The notes under the pieces were generated by a model, which was given only the letters and a program-made list of their open reading frames with translations, was not told the origin of the DNA and made no database searches. This document shows positions 59,162 to 64,000 of a DNA stretch of 64,000 nt, piece by piece. This DNA comes from an uncultured Bacteroidota bacterium. Its GTDB lineage: Bacteria; Bacteroidota; Bacteroidia; Bacteroidales; P3. Made by a program: the position numbers and the translations under genes. The stretch covers positions 1 through 64,000 of the forward strand of contig CACXXO010000017.1 in assembly GCA_902771735.1 (NCBI GenBank), in the 5' to 3' direction. The first letter of the stretch is position 1; each line of letters starts with the position of its first letter.

Positions 59162-60945
59162 GGAATGAGGGATCAGGGATGAAGGATTCGGCGGCCGCAG
59201 GGAACTTGCGCAAGCTTTTTTTGTTCTTCATTTTCAATTCGTCACTCTTCGTTTCCGTTTCCGGACAGGCGGTGGTGTTTTCGCATCCGGGAGGCTTCTA
59301 TGCCGACACTTTCAGCCTGTCGATGCACATCGACTTTGCCCCCCAGGGTGCGGAGGGCTATGCGATACACTACACCCTCGACGGGGGCGAGCCCACGGAG
59401 TGCGCCACACGCTACGAGGCGCCGCTCCCGCTGTCGGCGGCATGCTATTCGCAATCGGAGGCCTACAAGGTGAAGACGGTGCCCGACGACCGGTGGTTTG
59501 CACCCGACAGCGTGGAGCGCATCATCGTGGTGAGGGCGGCGGCTTTCGACAGCAACGGCTACCGCTGCTCGCCGGTAACGTCGCATTCCTACTTGATAGA
59601 CAGCCTGCTGGGACGACGGATAAGTCTGCCCGTGGTGTCGGTATGTGCCGACTCGTTGAGCCTCTTCGACCACGACACGGGGCTTTTTGTCCCGGGGTGG
59701 TACCACGACCCGCACTATGCCTACAGCACCGGCAACTATTTCCAGAAAGGACGCCACTGGGAACGCGAAGCCGCCATGGGCTACTATGCTCCCGACGGCA
59801 CCGCCCTGGAACAGGACTGTGGCCTGCGGGCTCACGGCAACAGCCAGCGTGTGCTGGTACAGAAAGGCATGTCGCTCTATGCGCGGAACGACTACGGCGA
59901 GCGAAGCTTCGACTACCCCTTCTTCGGCGACCGCGGCCGACGGAATTACCGCCGGCTGGTATTGCGGCCGTGGTCCACCTCGTGGAGTGGCGCAGGGGTG
60001 GAGGACTGGCTCTGCCAGCATCTGGCCGACTCGCTGCGCTTCGACCATCTGTCGACGAGGCCCGTGGTGCTTTTCCTCAATGGTGAATACTGGGGAATCT
60101 ATTTCCTCGAGGAGAAGGCCGACGAGCACTACCTCGAGGCGCGTCATGGCGTCGAGGCCGACAGCGTGGACCTGCTGGCCTACTGGGGCAGCGAGGTGGA
60201 GAACGGGGCGGCGGAACGGTGGGAACACTTCTACCGATGGCTGGAACGTGAGGGAAGCGACATCGGATACATAGCCGCGCAGGTGGACACCGGCGCAGTG
60301 ATGGACTACATGCTGATGCAGATACTCATCCTCAACGACGACTGGCCGGTGAGCAATGTGCGGCAGTGGGCCGCGCCGCAGGGCCGCTGGCGCTGGATTT
60401 TCTTCGATGCCGACGGCGCCCTGTCGTCGTTTCCCGACAATGCAGCCATCCTTGACTATATGACCTACAAAGCATCGGGGGCAGGCTCCCATACCTCGCA
60501 TCGCTCCACGCTGTTGTTCCGTCGGTTGTTTGCCGACCGACAGTTTCTTGAGCGGTCGATGGCGCGTCTGCGCGAGGTGGTGGACACACGCTTCTCCTAT
60601 AGTCGTTCGGGGGCGCTGCTGCGCGATATCGTGGCGCAGGTGGAATCGGAGGTGCCGTACCAGATACGGCGGTTCGACAAGCCTTCGTCGATGGTGAAAT
60701 GGAGGCTGTCGGTGTCGCTCATCGACGATTACCTGCGCACCGAGCCCGAAGCCATGGTGAACGAGTATGCACAGTATTTCGGCCTTGAGGTGCCACGGGA
60801 TGGCTCCTTTGCCGCCTACGACCGCGTGGGACGCCAGGTGCTACCCGCAGGGAGCCGGGAAGTGCAGATGCAGGCGTTGCCCAAGGGTGTCTATTTTCTG
60901 CGCATGGCCGGCGGAGAAATAAAGAAAAAGGAAATCAAAGACTGA
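59158..60945 (+). CDS. secreted CotH kinase family protein with T9SS tail
   Basis: 595 residues; the ATG overlaps the helicase stop (ATGA), or translation could begin at the ATG at 59179. A hydrophobic signal (KLFLFFIFNSSLFVSVSG) is followed by a chitobiase-like beta domain (YAIHYTLDGGEPTECATRYE) and a CotH kinase-like domain (GLRAHGNSQRVLVQKGMSLY, VLFLNGEYWGIYFLEEKADE, the late WRWIFFDADGAL). The T9SS-like end is YDRVGRQVLPAG with LPKGVYFLRMAG. CotH proteins phosphorylate secreted proteins in Bacillus; here a surface protein kinase is plausible but unproven. Confidence 0.83.
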   Translation: MRNEGSGMKDSAAAGNLRKLFLFFIFNSSLFVSVSGQAVVFSHPGGFYADTFSLSMHIDFAPQGAEGYAIHYTLDGGEPTECATRYEAPLPLSAACYSQSEAYKVKTVPDDRWFAPDSVERIIVVRAAAFDSNGYRCSPVTSHSYLIDSLLGRRISLPVVSVCADSLSLFDHDTGLFVPGWYHDPHYAYSTGNYFQKGRHWEREAAMGYYAPDGTALEQDCGLRAHGNSQRVLVQKGMSLYARNDYGERSFDYPFFGDRGRRNYRRLVLRPWSTSWSGAGVEDWLCQHLADSLRFDHLSTRPVVLFLNGEYWGIYFLEEKADEHYLEARHGVEADSVDLLAYWGSEVENGAAERWEHFYRWLEREGSDIGYIAAQVDTGAVMDYMLMQILILNDDWPVSNVRQWAAPQGRWRWIFFDADGALSSFPDNAAILDYMTYKASGAGSHTSHRSTLLFRRLFADRQFLERSMARLREVVDTRFSYSRSGALLRDIVAQVESEVPYQIRRFDKPSSMVKWRLSVSLIDDYLRTEPEAMVNEYAQYFGLEVPRDGSFAAYDRVGRQVLPAGSREVQMQALPKGVYFLRMAGGEIKKKEIKD

Positions 60946-60951
60946 GAAACA

Positions 60952-61413
60952 ATGAGAATAGTGATTCAACGGGTGCTGTCGGCCGCGGTCGACATCGAAG
61001 GCCACCGCAGGAGCGAGATTGGGAAGGGGATGATGATACTGGTGGGTATCTGTGACGAGGATACCGACGAGGACATCGAATACCTGTGCCAGAAGGTGGT
61101 GAAGATGCGTATCTTCGACGATGCCGAGGGGGTGATGAACCTGCCCATCACCGACGTGGAAGGCAGCGGCATCCTCGTGGTCAGCCAGTTCACCCTCATG
61201 GCATCCACCCGCAAGGGCAACCGCCCCAGCTACATCCATGCCTCGAAACCCGACATCGCTGTGCCGCTCTACGAGCGTTTCGTCGCTCGTCTCCAGGAGC
61301 TCTTCGGCCGCGAGGTGCAGACGGGCACCTTCGGCGCCGACATGCAGGTGGCCCTCGTCAACGACGGTCCCGTCACCATCATCATGGACTCCCATCTGAG
61401 CGAGCAGTTCTAG
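60952..61413 (+). CDS. dtd: D-aminoacyl-tRNA deacylase
   Basis: Hydrolyses D-aminoacyl- and Gly-mischarged tRNA. 153 residues with the two cross-subunit motifs SQFTLMASTRKGNRPSY and LVNDGPVTIIMDS (the Gly-Pro dipeptide). It starts at the ATG at 60952, six bases after the CotH gene. Confidence 0.95.
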   Translation: MRIVIQRVLSAAVDIEGHRRSEIGKGMMILVGICDEDTDEDIEYLCQKVVKMRIFDDAEGVMNLPITDVEGSGILVVSQFTLMASTRKGNRPSYIHASKPDIAVPLYERFVARLQELFGREVQTGTFGADMQVALVNDGPVTIIMDSHLSEQF

Positions 61414-61429
61414 CGAAAAAAAAAAAGAA

Positions 61430-61453
61430 GAAGGCACCACTATGGGTGCCTTC
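61430..61453 (-). terminator. terminator of the minus-strand membrane-protein gene
   Basis: GAAGGCACC (61430-61438) pairs with GGTGCCTTC (61445-61453). On the minus strand it is followed by a long T-run (opposite 61416-61426), right after the convergent dtd gene. Confidence 0.75.
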
Positions 61454-61474
61454 CTGTATCAGGAGTGTGTCCGC

Positions 61475-62053
61475 TTAGGCCATGGGAGCAACGTCGACGT
61501 TGGCGTTCTTCACCTTGCCCCAACCCACGATGAACATGATGAAGGCAATGATGGCGAGGATGGCGCCGATGATGTTGATGAGGGGGATGATGCTCAGAAT
61601 GGCAGCGATGAGCTGCAGGATGGCGGTGGTGTAGAGGGTCTTCATACCGTCGCGGCCAGGGAAGTTGGCGTCGTTGCGCAGGCTGCCGTAGGCCATCAGG
61701 CACATGATGAAGGCAATGAGGTTGATGATGCCGGCAATGATGCCACCGGCAACGGGAATCATCGAGCACAGGGCAGCCACGATGTTGAGGATGGCGGCGG
61801 TGCGAATCTTTTTGATGTTGTTGCTGGTGTCGCCGTCAAACTCTTTGTAGAGGTCGCCCAGACCGAGGAAATAGTACACGTATCCCAGTATCGTCAGGAT
61901 GGGCACCACATAGACATACCAGCTCGAACCACCCGACAAGGCTGAGAGGATGGCAATGGCAGAAATGAATCCGCCAAGGATGCTCAGGATGGCAATGCAA
62001 AGAACACCATAATAAATCTTGGTGGTTGCTGCTTTGTAGTTGTTTGCGTTCAT
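61475..62053 (-). CDS. multi-span membrane protein, function unknown
   Basis: 192 residues from the ATG at 62053. About five hydrophobic helices: YGVLCIAILSILGGFISAIA, VVPILTILGYVYYFLGLG, AILNIVAALCSMIPVAGGII, AILQLIAAILSIIPLINIIG, AIIAFIMFIVGW. The pattern has two similar halves (LYKEFDGDT-x-AAILNIVAA and SLRNDANFPGRDG-x-AILQLIAA), hinting at internal duplication. Preceded by a good promoter at 62183-62212. It resembles generic four- or five-helix Bacteroidota membrane proteins. Confidence 0.72.
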   Translation of the reverse strand: MNANNYKAATTKIYYGVLCIAILSILGGFISAIAILSALSGGSSWYVYVVPILTILGYVYYFLGLGDLYKEFDGDTSNNIKKIRTAAILNIVAALCSMIPVAGGIIAGIINLIAFIMCLMAYGSLRNDANFPGRDGMKTLYTTAILQLIAAILSIIPLINIIGAILAIIAFIMFIVGWGKVKNANVDVAPMA

Positions 62054-62182
62054 AATATTTCCCCGGTTGTCGCATCGGGCCGTCGGTTTTAAAAGGATTA
62101 ATAATTCCAAACGCTCTCGATGAGGGTTAGACAAGCTGGTAATCAATGTGTTGTGTGTAGTGTTCTAATGGTTTCCTCAATG

Positions 62183-62212
62183 CAAATATACATTTTTTTG
62201 AAATATTAGCAA
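62183..62212 (-). promoter_or_regulatory. promoter of the membrane-protein gene
   Basis: On the minus strand TTG (62212-62210), 19 bases, then TATATTTG (62190-62183). Confidence 0.6.
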
Positions 62213-62229
62213 TATTTTATTAAAAAAAG

Positions 62230-63111
62230 TTAATTTCTTTTTGCACTGATGAATCGTGATTTGCCACGGAAATCGATGTGGAGGGTGGGAGAAAAACCGT
62301 GTTTGTGCAACAAATTGCAGGTCTCCCCGGCAAGAGACTCGTTGATTTCCAATATCAAGAGGCCGTCGTCGCTCAGACTCTTCTGCGCGGTAAGGGCGAT
62401 GGCCTGATAGAAACACAGCGGGTCGTCGTCGGGCACAAAGAGGGCCAGCGAGGGGTCGTAGTCGAGGACGTTGCGTTGCATCTGAGCCCGCTCGCTCTCC
62501 ATAACATACGGCGGGTTGCTGACAATAAGGTGAAAAGTGGGAGACGGGAGGCGGAAAGCCGGGTCGAGGAGATTGGCTTGGATGAAGTTGATGGTTGTGC
62601 CATTGCCTCGGGCATTCTGCCGTGCCATCTCCAGCGCAGCTGACGAGACATCCAAGGCAGTCACTTCCGCTCCGAGGAATGCCTTCTTCAGGGCGATGGC
62701 GATGCAGCCGCTGCCGGTGCAGAGGTCGAGGATGGCGAGAGGAGGATGATGGGCCAAATGACAGATAGTCCAGTTGACGATTTCCTCAGTCTCGGGACGG
62801 GGGATGAGCACATCGGGGCTCACCTTGATGCGGCATCCACAGAAATCGGTATGGCCGATGATGTGCTGGATGGGCCGCTGTCGCTTCAGGTCCTCGAGGG
62901 CCCAGTGGAAGCGCAACAGGTCGCTTTGGTCAACGGTATGTTCCTTGGAGGTCAACAGTCGCACTTTGTCCCAGCCGAGGAAAGCCTCGAAGAGCATGTC
63001 GACAAACATGCGCACCTCGTCACTGCCATACATGCCGTCGAGTTCTTCATGGAAGAGCCCGATGATGTCGCTGACGCGATTGGAACGGAAACGAAGGTCG
63101 CGCGTATTCAT
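62230..63111 (-). CDS. prmC: peptide chain release factor N(5)-glutamine methyltransferase
   Basis: Methylates the GGQ glutamine of RF1/RF2. 293 residues from the ATG at 63111. The N-terminal helical domain leads to QRPIQHIIGHTDFCG and VLIPRPETEEIVNW; the SAM motif is ILDLCTGSGCIAIALK, and the substrate motif IVSNPPYVMESER. Its ATG overlaps the RNase H stop (TGATG). Confidence 0.93.
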   Translation of the reverse strand: MNTRDLRFRSNRVSDIIGLFHEELDGMYGSDEVRMFVDMLFEAFLGWDKVRLLTSKEHTVDQSDLLRFHWALEDLKRQRPIQHIIGHTDFCGCRIKVSPDVLIPRPETEEIVNWTICHLAHHPPLAILDLCTGSGCIAIALKKAFLGAEVTALDVSSAALEMARQNARGNGTTINFIQANLLDPAFRLPSPTFHLIVSNPPYVMESERAQMQRNVLDYDPSLALFVPDDDPLCFYQAIALTAQKSLSDDGLLILEINESLAGETCNLLHKHGFSPTLHIDFRGKSRFISAKRN

Positions 63112-63794
63112 CACCCTTTCCTCCCGAAGTCTGCGGGGATCTCGCCCCAGTGGTCGGTGTCCCATTTGCGAATCTCAGTGGTATAGGTGTTGGTGCGGAG
63201 CCAGTTCTCGGCGCGGTGGATGTAGTCCCACAGCTCGGCGGTCGAGGCGTCCTCCACCAGCTTGCTCTTGCACTTTTTCTGTCGCACCCAGCTGATGGCA
63301 TTGACCGAGTCGGAGTAGATAATCTGGTTGAGACGGTGTTTCTTGAGATAGGAGAGTCCGTGGACGATAGCCAGGAACTCGCCGATGTTGTTGGTGCCCT
63401 TCTCGGCGCGGTAGTGGAAGACTTGGGTGCGCGTGGGGATGTAGATGCCCTGGTACTCCATCACACCGGGGTTGCCGCTGCAGGCGGCATCGACAGCCAG
63501 CGCGTCGAGCACGGGCGGGTTGGCGGTGCCGGGCTTTACGGCGGTCATGCCGTTCTCGTCGATGACGAGACACCCACTCTGCCCATTAGACCCATTAACC
63601 CCATTCGCCCCACTCGACTGCACCACACTGCTATACGGCAGCCTTATTGCCGCCTCGGCCTCGGCCATGCTGTCGAAGCCCTTGTACTGCGCACCCTGCA
63701 CGCCCACGACCTGCTCCTTGCACGCGTCCCAGTCGCTGTAGATGCCCGGCTTCTTGCCCTGCCACACCACGTAGTATTTCTGTTTCTTAGCCAT
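63111..63794 (-). CDS. ribonuclease H with N-terminal RNA:DNA-hybrid-binding domain
   Basis: 227 residues from the ATG at 63794. A viroplasmin-like hybrid-binding domain covers about 1-48 (KKQKYYVVWQGKKPGIYSDW, YKGFDSMAEAEAA). After a variable linker rich in Asn, Gly and Ser comes the RNase HI fold with Asp in VDAACSGNPG, Glu in NNIGEFLAIVHGL, Asp in IIYSDSVNAISW and the last Asp in KWDTDHWGEIPADFG. Removes RNA from RNA:DNA hybrids. A -7 box (minus TATCTTTG, 63815-63808) lies just upstream. Confidence 0.9.
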   Translation of the reverse strand: MAKKQKYYVVWQGKKPGIYSDWDACKEQVVGVQGAQYKGFDSMAEAEAAIRLPYSSVVQSSGANGVNGSNGQSGCLVIDENGMTAVKPGTANPPVLDALAVDAACSGNPGVMEYQGIYIPTRTQVFHYRAEKGTNNIGEFLAIVHGLSYLKKHRLNQIIYSDSVNAISWVRQKKCKSKLVEDASTAELWDYIHRAENWLRTNTYTTEIRKWDTDHWGEIPADFGRKG

Positions 63795-63807
63795 AAGTTT
63801 CGAAGTG

Positions 63808-63815
63808 CAAAGATA
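63808..63815 (-). promoter_or_regulatory. -7 box (TATCTTTG) for the RNase H gene
   Basis: Plus-strand CAAAGATA, 14 bases from the ATG at 63794. Confidence 0.5.
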
Positions 63816-63875
63816 CGATTTTTTTTGCACATAGCGAAAATATGTATATCTTTTCACATGAATGGTTGCAAATAA

Positions 63876-63904
63876 AAAGCGCGCTCCGGTACGGGGCGCG
63901 CTTT
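63876..63904 (-). terminator. hairpin between RNase H and the right-edge gene
   Basis: AAAGCGCGC (63876-63884) pairs with GCGCGCTTT (63896-63904). On the minus strand TTT ATT follows, so it probably ends the gene at the right edge. Confidence 0.6.
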
Positions 63905-63933
63905 CTGCGGTAAATCTTGCTTAGGCGTTAGGC

Positions 63934-64000
63934 TTAGGCGCCGAGTTCGAGGCGCTTGAAACCGGTGCAGCGGAGATCCTTGTCGGCCTTGGCGATGAAG
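63934..64000 (-). CDS. 3' end of an unidentified gene, truncated by window edge
   Basis: On the minus strand an open frame enters from the right edge and ends at TAA 63936-63934, giving FIAKADKDLRCTGFKRLELG followed by A. The terminator at 63876-63904 just downstream supports a real gene end. Too short to assign a family. The next ~15 bases hold a small CCTAA(G/C)GC-like repeat. Confidence 0.5.
   Translation of the reverse strand, partial: FIAKADKDLRCTGFKRLELGA

Noticed and set aside
1-64000. rRNA, tRNA, riboswitch, integrase or transposase genes
   Set aside because: Gaps were read on both strands and no convincing cloverleaf, riboswitch core or mobile-element enzyme was found; very short or diverged RNAs could be missed.

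Overview
The window is chromosomal DNA from a member of the Bacteroidota, almost certainly order Bacteroidales; the genus cannot be fixed from sequence alone. Support: a Bacteroidales-type dcw cell-division cluster, four secreted proteins with type IX secretion (T9SS) C-terminal domains, an S46 dipeptidyl peptidase, BatA-like, DUF6266 and PG_1098-type proteins, and repeated promoters with the Bacteroidota -7 box (TAnnTTTG). MurE carries the DNPR motif of meso-diaminopimelate peptidoglycan. No rRNA, tRNA, CRISPR array, phage or transposase gene was seen.

Layout. 1-5.2 kb: two copies of a GxxExxY gene (one cut by the window edge, one broken), arrays of a ~110-bp hairpin repeat, an ABC ATPase whose C-terminus is written by the repeat, a BatA-like protein and endonuclease III. 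5.2-10.8 kb: an exonuclease/endonuclease/phosphatase membrane protein, aroE, a duplicated-module secreted protein and a DMT transporter. 10.8-26.1 kb, minus strand: the dcw cluster mraZ-rsmH-ftsL-ftsI-murE-mraY-(murD remnant)-ftsW-murG-murC-ftsQ-ftsA-ftsZ. It builds lipid II and assembles the division ring, but the murD slot holds only a degenerate C-terminal domain. 26.8-32.7 kb, plus: DPP7-type peptidase, an in-frame RpoN/M23-peptidase fusion, ribH, fmt. 32.8-36.4 kb: HU, a DUF6266 protein, gpsA and an acyltransferase (phospholipid synthesis). 36.4-40.8 kb: RecD-like helicase, secG, a TPR protein, rpmH, rlmD. 41.0-47.7 kb: T9SS repeat protein, apbE, yicC, a second T9SS protein. 48.1-54.2 kb: TPR lipoprotein, DUF4292-like lipoprotein, a secreted LolA-like protein, tadA, a nucleotidyltransferase, a third GxxExxY gene and a PG_1098-type methyltransferase. 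54.5-56.7 kb: a sigma factor with two small partner genes and a T9SS protein with a cut sorting domain. 56.9-63.8 kb: UvrD/PcrA helicase, CotH-kinase protein, dtd, a membrane protein, prmC and RNase H, ending in the 3' tip of an unidentified gene.

Most unusual points: (1) sigma-54 fused without a stop to a secreted M23 peptidase, where an in-frame GTG would start a perfect signal peptide; (2) a stand-alone, active-site-poor MurD C-terminal domain inside an otherwise intact dcw operon; (3) a 30-residue His/Asp insert in MurC; (4) four copies of an intergenic hairpin element built from ~11-bp units; (5) a second, ~110-bp hairpin repeat family that has written itself into the ends of neighbouring genes.
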